A DNA stretch of 64,000 bases from the NCBI GenBank assembly GCA_016188065.1, contig JACPIN010000010.1:1-64000 (forward strand), given 5' to 3'. The DNA comes from Candidatus Woesearchaeota archaeon (GTDB lineage: Archaea > Nanobdellota > Nanobdellia > SCGC-AAA011-G17 > ARS1403). Both the position numbers and the translations under genes were made by a program. Positions 40,841 through 49,605 of the stretch are shown here, piece by piece; within the stretch, counting starts at the first letter, position 1, and each line of letters begins with the position of its first letter. A model generated the notes under the pieces. The model was not told the DNA's origin. It did not search any database and saw only the letters and a program-made list of their open reading frames with translations.

Positions 40841-42121
40841 ATGCTCGACATAAAATTACTTAGAGAGAACCCAAACATAGTTAAGAAAAATCTTGAAAAA
40901 AGAAGAGACAAGGAAAAGCTGTCATGGGTTCAAAAAGTACGCGAGCTAGACGCAAGCCATATCAAGATAAAAAAAGAGGTTGAGGAACTGCGCCACAGGA
41001 GAAATCTTGTTTCTGAGGAAATTAACACACTGCAAAAGCAGGGAAAAGACATCAAGGAAAAGATAAAAGATATCAGAAAAATTCCGGATGAGATAAAACG
41101 ATTGGAAGAAAAGCTGGCATCATTGAAGCAGGAACTTGATTATTATTTATTGCGGTTTCCAAATCTTCTTCACGAGTCCGTTCCATATGGGAAGGATGAC
41201 AAGGGCAATGTCGCAATAAGAAAATGGGGAGTGGCTAAGAAGCCAAAGTTTGAGCTAAAGCCGCACGGAGATCTGATTGAGCAGCTTGAAATTGGAGATT
41301 TCACAAAGGCAGCAGAGGTTTCAGGAGCAGGATTCTACTACATGTTTGGAAAGTTAGCTCAGCTTAATTTGGCTTTGATGCAGTTTGCAGTCGGCAGTCT
41401 TGTAAAAAAAGGTTTCACTCTTTGCATTCCTCCGTTGATGCTGAGGAAAAAGCCATATGAAGGGGTCACAGATCTGGCGGATTTTGAAAAAGTCATGTAC
41501 AAGATAGAAAGTGAAGACCTGTACTTGATTGCAACTTCAGAGCATTCAATCGCAACATATTATACGAATGAAGCAATTCCAGAGGAAAAACTTCCGATAA
41601 AGATTGTTGGATTCTCTCCATGTTTCAGAAAAGAAATTGGGAGCCATGGAGTAGATACTCGGGGGTTATTTAGAACCCATCAATTCTGGAAGATAGAGCA
41701 GTTTGTATTCTGCAATCCAAAAGATTCTTGGAAGCATCACGAGGAAATTCAGAAAAATTCAGAAGAGCTCTATAAAAAGCTAAAGATTCCTTATCGCGTC
41801 GTAAACGTCTGCACAGGGGACATTGGAATAGTAGCTGCAAAAAAATATGACACAGAAGCATGGTTTCCAAGGCAAAACGAATACAGGGAAGTAGGCTCAA
41901 ATTCAAACTGCACAGATTATCAAGCTCGGCGTTTAAATATAAAGTTAGTCGATAAAGATGGAGGGAAAAAATTCCTGCATACATTAAACAATACGGCAAT
42001 AGCAACATCAAGGGCATTAGTGGCAATCCTCGAGAATTATCAGCAGAAAGATGGCAGCATTGTTATTCCGGCTGGATTGCAAAAATACTGTGGCTTTAAG
42101 AAAATAGAAAAGCGCAGCTAA
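40841..42121 (+). CDS. serS: Seryl-tRNA synthetase
   Basis: A class II synthetase of 426 residues. Residues 1-110 form the antiparallel coiled coil that holds tRNA-Ser (MLDIKLLRENPNIVKKNLEKR start). The catalytic domain has motif 2 (CFRKEIGSHGVDTRGLFRTH), NCTDYQARR and motif 3 (LNNTAIATSRALVAILENYQ). It is the common bacterial/archaeal type, not the methanogen type. The gene's stop overlaps the next minus-strand stop by four bases, tail to tail. Confidence 0.97.
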   Translation: MLDIKLLRENPNIVKKNLEKRRDKEKLSWVQKVRELDASHIKIKKEVEELRHRRNLVSEEINTLQKQGKDIKEKIKDIRKIPDEIKRLEEKLASLKQELDYYLLRFPNLLHESVPYGKDDKGNVAIRKWGVAKKPKFELKPHGDLIEQLEIGDFTKAAEVSGAGFYYMFGKLAQLNLALMQFAVGSLVKKGFTLCIPPLMLRKKPYEGVTDLADFEKVMYKIESEDLYLIATSEHSIATYYTNEAIPEEKLPIKIVGFSPCFRKEIGSHGVDTRGLFRTHQFWKIEQFVFCNPKDSWKHHEEIQKNSEELYKKLKIPYRVVNVCTGDIGIVAAKKYDTEAWFPRQNEYREVGSNSNCTDYQARRLNIKLVDKDGGKKFLHTLNNTAIATSRALVAILENYQQKDGSIVIPAGLQKYCGFKKIEKRS

Positions 42122-43176
42122 AACGGAACTTCTTCAAGATACTTGTAAAAAGGAATCTCTCCGACGTTCAGCCACTGGCTTAGTCTTCTTAAATGATTAA
42201 ACTCATCGATTCTCAATTCTGTAAGAAAAGATGGATCTGTTGCCCTTTTAGTCTGCACCTCTTCCAAGTCATCAAATAATTCTATATCATTATATTCGCT
42301 GATGTTTTTTAGTAGATCTAAAGCCTCTCTCCTTTCCCGATGAATCCTTTCAATTATTGGAATTCGTTTCGCAACAGCCTGCCTTAACTGACTATCAAAC
42401 AAATCCACGTGGTCCTGCTCTGCAAGTATATAGATAGTAGTTTTATTTGGTCCTTCTATTGTAATTTTTTCTAGAGTGTCCAGCCCAGAATAAATCCTTC
42501 TAAGGTTTTCAACCCTTTTCCTCCCGTATTTTGTTGTTATATCAGGTTCATCAAGAAATATTGATAAAATATCGGTTGCATAAATATTTTGAAATGTCTG
42601 AATGTCTCTTTCATCATAGTGGGAACGCTTTTCTCGAGCATCATACTTCATCTTTGCACTTAGTGCACTAATCACTTCACTAATGTGCTCTTTTGTACGC
42701 ATCGACCTGCTAACAGCAAATGCATAGAATCCAAACTCGTTAGGCACTATGAACTGTTCTTTCCATTCCAATAAGATGGACGAAAACGGTTTTGTTATAT
42801 GGTAAGACCTAACTTCATCAGCACGATTAATTATATTATAGTAATAGGCAATGTCTTCAGAGAGATTTTGCCTCCTTGTAGCATTCCAGTCTATTCCATC
42901 AAACATTCCGTGGTTAATCTCAATTATATTTCGGTTTTGCAGTTCTGAATAATCACCATTTAACGTTAATGCATAATGCAACTGATAGTCGTTAAGTATC
43001 CCCTTCATATTCTTCCCGGATTTAACCTCCATCGTTAATCTCGGAGTAAATGTTCCACCCATAGAAAGCAAATCTGGCCTTCTAGTTCCATTTGGATTTT
43101 TCAGCATCATAAAGAGGCTGGCAGCATAGTACTCAGCATCATTCCCGAAAATCGCATTTCTACGTTTATATTCCAT
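42118..43176 (-). CDS. Conserved hypothetical protein, possible nuclease fold, 352 aa
   Basis: A soluble protein; near the N-terminus RRPDLLSMGG and RLTMEVKSGKN give a D...E-x-K order like the PD-(D/E)XK fold. The remaining 280 residues are alpha/beta and charged, without known motifs. Its own promoter is upstream of 43176. It lies between serS and a zinc-finger gene. Function unknown; the nuclease idea is a weak guess. Confidence 0.5.
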   Translation of the reverse strand: MEYKRRNAIFGNDAEYYAASLFMMLKNPNGTRRPDLLSMGGTFTPRLTMEVKSGKNMKGILNDYQLHYALTLNGDYSELQNRNIIEINHGMFDGIDWNATRRQNLSEDIAYYYNIINRADEVRSYHITKPFSSILLEWKEQFIVPNEFGFYAFAVSRSMRTKEHISEVISALSAKMKYDAREKRSHYDERDIQTFQNIYATDILSIFLDEPDITTKYGRKRVENLRRIYSGLDTLEKITIEGPNKTTIYILAEQDHVDLFDSQLRQAVAKRIPIIERIHRERREALDLLKNISEYNDIELFDDLEEVQTKRATDPSFLTELRIDEFNHLRRLSQWLNVGEIPFYKYLEEVPF

Positions 43177-43238
43177 TTCAATATGATCTAAAATAAAAGG
43201 AAATCTTTATTAATATTTACTGTAGGTCATAATCTAAA

Positions 43239-43526
43239 ATGCCGAGAAAACCGAAAGACCAAGTTGAAAAAGAAATAGAAGCAGGCGACAGGGATGAAGA
43301 TATTTACACAGAAGAGGGAAGGGAAGTAGCAGAAGATGAGGATGTAATTACCGACGCAGAAGAAGGCTTCATGGAAGGGTATGAAGAGGATGAGAGGGCA
43401 GCTAAGTGTGCTAAATGCAAAAAAATCCTGGAAGAAGACTTTATTGAAGAAGAGATAGATGATGAGGAGTACAGGTTCTGCTCAAGGCGCTGCGCGGAAA
43501 CTTTTAAAAAGGCGAAAGAAGACTAG
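43239..43526 (+). CDS. Acidic protein with TRASH-like zinc finger, 95 aa
   Basis: The first 55 residues are very acidic (GREVAEDEDVITDAEEGF). Then AKCAKCKKILEEDFIEEEI and FCSRRCAETF form a CxxC...CxxxC zinc finger of TRASH/YHS type. TRASH fingers bind metals or assist regulators. It is six bases before the phosphoesterase gene, so the two may be co-transcribed. Confidence 0.7.
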   Translation: MPRKPKDQVEKEIEAGDRDEDIYTEEGREVAEDEDVITDAEEGFMEGYEEDERAAKCAKCKKILEEDFIEEEIDDEEYRFCSRRCAETFKKAKED

Positions 43527-43532
43527 TTCTTT

Positions 43533-44135
43533 ATGAAAATATTTGCAGCTTCAGACATTCATGGCGACATAAACCTAGCTAAAAGCCTTGCAGAAAAAGC
43601 AGAAAAAGCAAAAGTAGACATGGTTTTATTATGCGGAGATTTAACCTTGCAGGAGTCTTCAACAGAAGGGATCATCAGCCCATTCAAGGAAAAAGGGCTG
43701 AAAGTAGGAATAATTCCGGGAAATCACGAGTCTACAGCAACCTCAAATTTTCTGATAGAAAGATACAAGCTAGTTAACCTTCACGGCTATTCATATTATA
43801 TGGACAGGGTTGGAATGTTCGGATGCGGCTCAGCAAATATTGGCATGTTTCAGTTGTCAGAGGAAGAGATATTCGATTTTCTTGAGAAGGGCCACAACTA
43901 TGTAAGAGATAAGCAAAAGAAAGTCATGGTGACTCATGTTCATCCCTCAGGAAGTTTAATAGAAAAATTCACAAAGTTCTTTCCAGGCAGCATGTCTGTA
44001 AGGAAAGCGATAGAAAAATTCCAGCCAGATCTCGCATTATGCGGCCACGTTCATGAGGCAGAAGGCATTGAAGAGAAAATCGGCAATACAAGATTGATAA
44101 ATGTTGGCAGGCAAGGAAAGATTATTGAAATATAA
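43533..44135 (+). CDS. Metallophosphoesterase, calcineurin-like
   Basis: The 200-residue protein has the metal motifs in order: ASDIHGD, CGDLT, GNHES, VTHVHPSG, CGHVHE. It is a single-domain phosphodiesterase or phosphatase; its substrate is unknown. It follows the TRASH-finger gene and precedes topA at 21 bases. Confidence 0.9.
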   Translation: MKIFAASDIHGDINLAKSLAEKAEKAKVDMVLLCGDLTLQESSTEGIISPFKEKGLKVGIIPGNHESTATSNFLIERYKLVNLHGYSYYMDRVGMFGCGSANIGMFQLSEEEIFDFLEKGHNYVRDKQKKVMVTHVHPSGSLIEKFTKFFPGSMSVRKAIEKFQPDLALCGHVHEAEGIEEKIGNTRLINVGRQGKIIEI

Positions 44136-44156
44136 TGAAATGGGTCCTGTTTTAAA

Positions 44157-46358
44157 ATGGTAGAATTGATTGTCTCAGAGAAGCCCAGCCAGGCACAAAA
44201 AATAGCAGAGGCATTGGCAGACGCAAAGCCGAAGAAAATCGTCGAGAACAAAGTTTCTTATTACGAGCTGACGCATAATGGAAAAAAGATTCTTGTAGGC
44301 TGTGCAGTCGGCCATCTTTTTAACTTGAGGGAAAAAAACAAGAAAGGCTGGACATATCCAGTGTTTGATACAGAGTGGGCGCCAAGTTATGAATTAAATA
44401 AGAGCTCGGATTTCACAAAAAAATACATCGAGGTTTTGTCAACGCTTGCAAAGAGCAGCAATGAGTTCGTCGTTGCCTGCGATTACGATCTTGAAGGTAG
44501 CCTTATCGGATACAATGTTCTTCGCTTTATCGCAAACAAGAAAGACGGGAAGAGGATGAAGTTCTCTACATTGACAAAAGAAGAATTGCAAGAGTCTTAT
44601 GAGAATGCAGCAAAACACCTAGACTTTCCTCTGATAGAATCTGGAGAAGCGCGCCATCTCATTGATTGGATAACAGGCATCAACTTATCAAGGGCATTAA
44701 CTTTGTCGATAAAGAATGCAACAAAGTCTTTCAAAATTTTATCTTCAGGAAGGGTTCAAGGTCCGGCATTAAAAGTTCTGGCGCAGAGGGAATTAGAAAT
44801 CCAGAAATTCAAGCCAAAGCCATACTGGGAATTAGAGGCCCTTGGCGACATTAATTCATTGCATAAAAACGGAAAGTTCTGGGAAGAAAAAGAAGTTAAA
44901 AAAATCTACGAGAAAATAAAAGATGAGAAGTCCGCAATAATTAAGCAAATAGCAAAAAAAACCCAGCTCCAATCTCCTCCAAATCCATTTGATTTAACCT
45001 CATTGCAGTTAGAGGCTTATAGGATTTTTAAGATAAATCCAAAGGATTCCCTGGCAATAGCTCAAAGCCTTTACACAAAAGCATACATCTCATATCCAAG
45101 GACTAGCTCGAATCAGTTCCCTGCAAATATAAATCTAAAATCAATATTGCAAAAATTAGAAAAGCAGAAAAAATATTCAAAATTAATCCAGGAGCTGCTG
45201 TCAAAAAACAGGTTAAAGCCGAACAATGGAAAGAAAACGGATCCAGCGCACCCCCCAATAAGCCCGACAGGAGTAGAGCCGAAAAAGCTTTCTGATAAAG
45301 AGAATAAAATTTACGATCTAATAGTTAGGAGAACGCTTGCAACACTGGCAGAGCCTGCAAAGCGGGAATCAATTTCTGTAGAGCTTGATATAAAAAAAGA
45401 GCCGTTCATCGCAACAGGAATAAGGACAATCGAGCCGGGTTGGCACAAGTTTTATGGAAGGTATGCAACATTTGAGGAGAAAATTATTCCAGACATAAAA
45501 GGAGGTGGCATAGTAAAAATAAAAAAAATAACGCTTCTATCAAAAGAAACCCAGCCGCCAAAGCGCTACACGCCAGCATCAATAATCAAAGACCTAGAGC
45601 AGAAAAATCTTGGAACAAAAGCGACGAGGGCAAGCATAATCGACGCACTTTATCAAAGAAACTATGTTACAGGCCAGTCAATCCAGGTTACAAACCTGGG
45701 GTTAAAGACCGTTCAGACTTTAGAGAAGTACTGTCCGGAAATTCTTGACGAGGAGATGACTCGCAAATTAGAGCAGGATATGGAAAACATCAGGGAGAAA
45801 AAAGAAACAAAGGAAAATGTTTTAGAAAAAGCAGAGAAGCATCTGGCAAAAATCCTGAAGCATTTCAAGGAAAACGAGCTGAAAATAGGAAAAGCATTGT
45901 CAGAGGCAAATATAGAAACCCTCGAGCAGGAATCAAGAATAGGCCAGTGTCCAGAATGTAAAACAGGAATGTTGCATATAAAAAGAGGAAAGTTTGGATT
46001 ATTTATCGCATGTGACAGGTATGAAGAAGGGTGCAAGGCAACTTTTTCAATTCCGAGCAATGCATTAATAAAGACGACTGAAAAAATATGCAAGGAGTGC
46101 AGCTATCCTGAAATCCTCGTTATAAGGAGAGGAAAAAGGCCTCAGTCTGTTTGTTTGAATCTGGATTGCAAGACAAAAGCAGTTCCCAAAAATCTTCTAG
46201 AAGAAAAAAGAAAATGCCCAAAATGTGGAAGCCAGCTCGTCATCAGGAAAAGTTTATATGGTTCATTTTTCTCATGCCCGGGATATCCAAAATGCAGGCA
46301 TATAGAATCGATACAAAAGAACAATGGAAACAAAAAAAATATTGAAATTCCTAAGTAG
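44157..46358 (+). CDS. topA: DNA topoisomerase I, type IA
   Basis: A 733-residue type IA topoisomerase that relaxes negative supercoils. The Toprim domain is at the N-terminus (IVSEKPSQAQKIAEALA, then VACDYDLEGSLIG with the DxD-type acidic residues). The active-site Tyr is in SYPRTSSNQFP at about residue 312. Three or four C-terminal zinc ribbons (CPEC, CKEC, CPKC) close it. It overlaps the following membrane-protein gene by 35 bases, with both starts and stops intact. Confidence 0.96.
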   Translation: MVELIVSEKPSQAQKIAEALADAKPKKIVENKVSYYELTHNGKKILVGCAVGHLFNLREKNKKGWTYPVFDTEWAPSYELNKSSDFTKKYIEVLSTLAKSSNEFVVACDYDLEGSLIGYNVLRFIANKKDGKRMKFSTLTKEELQESYENAAKHLDFPLIESGEARHLIDWITGINLSRALTLSIKNATKSFKILSSGRVQGPALKVLAQRELEIQKFKPKPYWELEALGDINSLHKNGKFWEEKEVKKIYEKIKDEKSAIIKQIAKKTQLQSPPNPFDLTSLQLEAYRIFKINPKDSLAIAQSLYTKAYISYPRTSSNQFPANINLKSILQKLEKQKKYSKLIQELLSKNRLKPNNGKKTDPAHPPISPTGVEPKKLSDKENKIYDLIVRRTLATLAEPAKRESISVELDIKKEPFIATGIRTIEPGWHKFYGRYATFEEKIIPDIKGGGIVKIKKITLLSKETQPPKRYTPASIIKDLEQKNLGTKATRASIIDALYQRNYVTGQSIQVTNLGLKTVQTLEKYCPEILDEEMTRKLEQDMENIREKKETKENVLEKAEKHLAKILKHFKENELKIGKALSEANIETLEQESRIGQCPECKTGMLHIKRGKFGLFIACDRYEEGCKATFSIPSNALIKTTEKICKECSYPEILVIRRGKRPQSVCLNLDCKTKAVPKNLLEEKRKCPKCGSQLVIRKSLYGSFFSCPGYPKCRHIESIQKNNGNKKNIEIPK

Positions 46359-47046
46359 GTCCTTCGCAGGGCTTTTATTCGCAGCAGCATTCTTCATCCT
46401 GTTTACTTCATTATTTTTTTCAGGCTTGCTGGAAAATCTTCCTGCTTTAGAGTTATCTCTGCAGAAAAACCTGGTGAATTCAGATTTCATTGCAGCACAA
46501 ATAGCATCAGGATCAGGCCTTAGTGTGCAAGAGGTAAAGGAAGTATGCAAAAATGATCCTGCCCAAGAAGCATGCAAGCAGTTGAATAATCCGGGCTCGT
46601 TGGCATCGTCGCTGGTTAAAGAAATTGAAAATCAGATCAATCCTTATTATGAGCCGTTAAGCAAATTAAAGCCGGTAATGATTTTCCTGTTCGCGTTAAG
46701 CTTGGCATTTTATTTTCTAGGAACCGGATCAGTTTATGGAGCATTATTTAAAATCTCGCTTAACATTTTAATATCTGCAGCATCAGTGTATCTGATATTC
46801 AGTATCCTTCCATCTCTGCTTCCAGGAATTGTAGGTCAGGCATTAAGCATAGCCTCCGCAGACATTTCTCAAAGCTTGCCAGCAGGATTTAAAGAAAGCA
46901 TAATCGAGGTTGTCAATGACTGGATGAAAGTCCCGATCTCAAATTTAAATAAATTATTTATCTATTCGGCAGTATTCTCTCTATTATCATCTATAATTTT
47001 CTATTTTCTTAAGAGGAAAAAACATAGCAGCAAATCTAAATCTTAA
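46324..47046 (+). CDS. Membrane protein, 240 aa
   Basis: About four membrane segments: an N-terminal anchor (SFAGLLFAAAFFILFTSLFF), then a long outside loop (residues 45-110) with Cys-x4-Cys pairs (CKNDPAQEAC), then MIFLFALSLAFYFLG and more hydrophobic stretches, and a basic C-terminus. The overlap with topA suggests co-expression. Family unknown. Confidence 0.7.
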   Translation: METKKILKFLSRSFAGLLFAAAFFILFTSLFFSGLLENLPALELSLQKNLVNSDFIAAQIASGSGLSVQEVKEVCKNDPAQEACKQLNNPGSLASSLVKEIENQINPYYEPLSKLKPVMIFLFALSLAFYFLGTGSVYGALFKISLNILISAASVYLIFSILPSLLPGIVGQALSIASADISQSLPAGFKESIIEVVNDWMKVPISNLNKLFIYSAVFSLLSSIIFYFLKRKKHSSKSKS

Positions 47047-47085
47047 GACCGCAATGTTTATATTTTAAAGAAATATTTTCAGCAT

Positions 47086-47625
47086 ATGGGTCTAAGCAGG
47101 GATTTCTCAGAAATTTTATCTTCCCAATTAGTTGCATTAACAGGAGGGGTAATCGCAGGCACGTTGTTGGCGATATTTACCGATAAATTATTCCTTCTGC
47201 CAGGATTCTTAATACTCCTCCCCGGGTTTTTAGAATTAAAAGGGGCAATAGCAGGCTCAATGGCAGCCCGCCTAGGCACAGAACTCCATACAAAAAAGAT
47301 TAAAGCAAGCGGAAAAAGCAAGCTGGTCACAGAAAATGAAGAAGCCTCATTTATCTTAATCTTCTTCGTCAGCTTGATCCTTGGCATTTTTACTTATCTG
47401 CTTACCTATTATCTATTCGGCAGCAACAATCCAAGGCTAATCTTAATCCCTTTGGTTGCCTCGATTATCTCTAGCATTTTGCTATTTCCTCTAACCGTGA
47501 AATTAACTTTATGGATCTACCGAAATCACAAGGACCCGGATAATGTCATGGGCCCGTATATAACAAGCATCGGGGATATTGAAAGCATAATCGCCCTGCT
47601 TATTACAATCGCAATACTCACATGA
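47086..47625 (+). CDS. Half-size MgtE-type divalent cation transporter, A
   Basis: The 179-residue membrane protein has the MgtE/SLC41 pore region: LVALTGGVIAGTLL, LLPGFLELKGAIAGSMAARLGTELH (the conserved acidic pore site) and GPYITSIGDIESIIA. It lacks the cytoplasmic N and CBS domains of bacterial MgtE. It overlaps gene B by four bases (ATGA), and the two together make a full transport unit. It imports Mg2+ or a similar cation. Confidence 0.82.
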   Translation: MGLSRDFSEILSSQLVALTGGVIAGTLLAIFTDKLFLLPGFLILLPGFLELKGAIAGSMAARLGTELHTKKIKASGKSKLVTENEEASFILIFFVSLILGIFTYLLTYYLFGSNNPRLILIPLVASIISSILLFPLTVKLTLWIYRNHKDPDNVMGPYITSIGDIESIIALLITIAILT

Positions 47626-48179
47626 ACCTGGAAAGAAGGATATTGAAGGAAAGTTTTGGAATATTGATTTTAGCTTCTATACTGAGTAGCATCGGCGGCA
47701 TAGGACTGGAAACAATCCAGGAAAAAATATTTTTAATTCTTCCATTGCTTATTCTCCTTCCAGCATTAAATGGGATGGTCGGAAATTTCGGAATAATTTT
47801 CTCCTCAAGGTACACAACTCTGCTCTACCAAAAAAAGTTAGGAAAAACAAAATTCATAAACAAGGCATTAAAAAAGCATTTTATTCTGGTCTTGCTAATC
47901 TCGATCATATGTGCATTCTATATTTCAACGCTGTCATTTGCAGTCTCATTTTTGAAAGGCTTTGAAATTGAGCCATTGTTATATCTGAAAATCTTAATTA
48001 TAACGATCCTATCAGCAATAATACTGATATTTATTATAGCTGCAATGACAATAATCGCTGGAAATTATTCTATAAGGAAAAAAGAAGATCCCGACAATCT
48101 TCTTGTCCCATTAACAACTTCAATTGCAGACTTGGGGTCAATGATAATCTTCTCATTGCTAGTTTATTTTATTCTCTAG
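47622..48179 (+). CDS. Half-size MgtE-type divalent cation transporter, B
   Basis: The 185-residue membrane protein repeats the MgtE half: LLILLPALNGMVGNFGIIFSSRYTTLLY and DPDNLLVPLTTSIADLGSMIIF. It pairs with A as inverted or parallel halves of one pore. No gating domain exists, so regulation must differ from bacterial MgtE. Its 3' end overlaps the radB stop by 21 bases, tail to tail. Confidence 0.82.
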   Translation: MNLERRILKESFGILILASILSSIGGIGLETIQEKIFLILPLLILLPALNGMVGNFGIIFSSRYTTLLYQKKLGKTKFINKALKKHFILVLLISIICAFYISTLSFAVSFLKGFEIEPLLYLKILIITILSAIILIFIIAAMTIIAGNYSIRKKEDPDNLLVPLTTSIADLGSMIIFSLLVYFIL

Positions 48180-48785
48180 CTTGAATACACCATTGCTTTT
48201 AATTTCAAATTTCACAAAATCTCCAGATGGTTTTTCGAATATTAATTTTCTAGGATTATTTTCAAGCCTTATTATCCTATTGCTATATTTTCTAAACCTC
48301 TCTCCGCCAATCATCTCTATGTTTTTCTTTTTTATGTTGCTATATACTTGATTAGTGATTATCACAGGAACATTTTTGCTCAATTCATTCAGGATTTTAA
48401 ATTGCTTCCACATATGCAGATTATAAACATCAGGTTTTTCTCTCACCTTGACCCTGTAATGATTGCTAATCGTATCAATAACAATCAGAGAAATGTTTTT
48501 CATCTCGGGCAGTTTTTTTATTATTCTATTCTGTTCAGAAAATCTGCCGGGCTTGAACAAAATTATATTTTCCAACACGTTTTGAAATTCATCTCCAGCA
48601 AGCTGCTTTATTCTTTCAAGATTGAATCCATTTTCAGTATCGATGTAAACAATTTTTTTATTTTTCTTTGCCTGCTCAATAGCAGCCAGTTCAGCAAAGG
48701 TAGTCTTTCCGCTGCTGGCCTCTCCATAAATGCAAGTTATCTCCTTATGATAGCTCTGAAAAAGATCACATCCGCTTTCAATCAT
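48159..48785 (-). CDS. radB: RadB recombination protein (RecA-like)
   Basis: The 208-residue protein has a minimal RecA core: Walker A GEASSGKTT, Walker B ISLIVIDTI, and a loop VPVIITNQVYSNI. Small size without the N-terminal HhH domain is RadB, an archaeal Rad51 paralogue that helps RadA. I start at the ATG at 48785 (MIESGCDLF), 15 bases inside the longer frame from 48800. Tail overlap with MgtE-B. Confidence 0.88.
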   Translation of the reverse strand: MIESGCDLFQSYHKEITCIYGEASSGKTTFAELAAIEQAKKNKKIVYIDTENGFNLERIKQLAGDEFQNVLENIILFKPGRFSEQNRIIKKLPEMKNISLIVIDTISNHYRVKVREKPDVYNLHMWKQFKILNELSKNVPVIITNQVYSNIKKKNIEMIGGERFRKYSNRIIRLENNPRKLIFEKPSGDFVKFEIKSNGVFKLENKIN

Positions 48786-48808
48786 GATGGAAATAAACAA
48801 AAGAGAGT

Positions 48809-49120
48809 TTAAGAAGATAGATGCTTCTCAATTGCGTCGTTTTCGGCAGCTACAAGATTGTCTATTTTTACTATATTTCGCAATTTAAGCTTTTTGCAGT
48901 CAAACCAATTGGCAGAATCAGGATGTCTTTTCGAAATTGTCAAATTCTCTCTATCAAATCGATAAACGAAACCAACATATTCGTCTTTTACAGTGCTTTC
49001 AATACTTTTCGATTTCCCGTCTAAAAGATAATACGTTCTACCTGTGACTATCCTTGTATCATATATAACACGCACACAATCATCCATCCTAACCATTTCA
49101 CGTATTTCTTCGTAAAACAT
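48809..49120 (-). CDS. Hypothetical protein, 103 aa
   Basis: A beta-rich small protein (DCVRVIYDTRIVTGRTYYLLDGKSKSIES, then YVGFVYRFDRENLTISK), probably a small barrel. It is ahead of radB on the same strand with nine bases between, so the two may share a transcript. Family unknown. Confidence 0.55.
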   Translation of the reverse strand: MFYEEIREMVRMDDCVRVIYDTRIVTGRTYYLLDGKSKSIESTVKDEYVGFVYRFDRENLTISKRHPDSANWFDCKKLKLRNIVKIDNLVAAENDAIEKHLSS

Positions 49121-49200
49121 CTTCCCTCGGTATCTTTATCTACTACAAAACAAGAATTTAAAATACTATCTGTGCAAAGCCAAAACCAATACCAATCGAA

Positions 49201-49251
49201 AGATTTATAAATTTTAGTATACACAGTGAGTATACACAAAAAGGATATACA
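49201..49251 (+). promoter_or_regulatory. TATA box and GTATACAC repeats before the AbrB-like gene
   Basis: A TATA box (GATTTATAAATT, 49202-49213) is followed by GTATACAC at 49217-49224 and 49230-49237, 13 bases apart. A looser GATATAC lies at about 49244. These sites cover the transcription start and leader of the gene at 49254 and so should act as repressor sites, perhaps for the AbrB-like product itself. Confidence 0.55.
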
Positions 49252-49253
49252 AA

Positions 49254-49604
49254 ATGTCAGATATATTTAATGCAAGAGTGTTGTGTGATGGATGCAACAT
49301 GAAGATGGAAAAAACAAATCTTGTTCGAGACGGTTTTAATGTTCGCGCTTTAGAGTGTCCAGGATGCGGAAAAAACTATCTCCATCCAGAGGACGAATAT
49401 AAATTAGATCAGTTCTCAAAGCTTAGAAACAAGCAGTTTCAAGTTAAACTAAGGATTGTAGGTAATTCTTACACAGTTTCAATTCCAAGAGAGATAATCG
49501 ATTATCAAGATGAAATGCAAAAAAAGTTAAATAAGATGCTTTTTATGGCGTTGGAAGAGCCTGAAAAGCTAAGCATATTTTTCAGAAAGAGGATATTCGA
49601 ATAA
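49254..49604 (+). CDS. Zinc-ribbon plus AbrB-like DNA-binding protein
   Basis: The 116-residue protein has CDGCNMK and CPGCGKNY (a four-Cys ribbon), then a SpoVT/AbrB-like beta fold: [22 protein letters not shown]. AbrB folds bind DNA as dimers. It lies one base before cdc48, so they share a transcript, and the GTATACAC repeats may control both. An alternate view is a nucleic-acid-binding accessory protein to Cdc48. Confidence 0.7.
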   Translation: MSDIFNARVLCDGCNMKMEKTNLVRDGFNVRALECPGCGKNYLHPEDEYKLDQFSKLRNKQFQVKLRIVGNSYTVSIPREIIDYQDEMQKKLNKMLFMALEEPEKLSIFFRKRIFE

Positions 49605-49605
49605 A

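Noticed and set aside
45713..46093. Minus-strand frames inside topA
   Set aside because: They are antisense shadows of zinc-ribbon and helical parts; no start signals.
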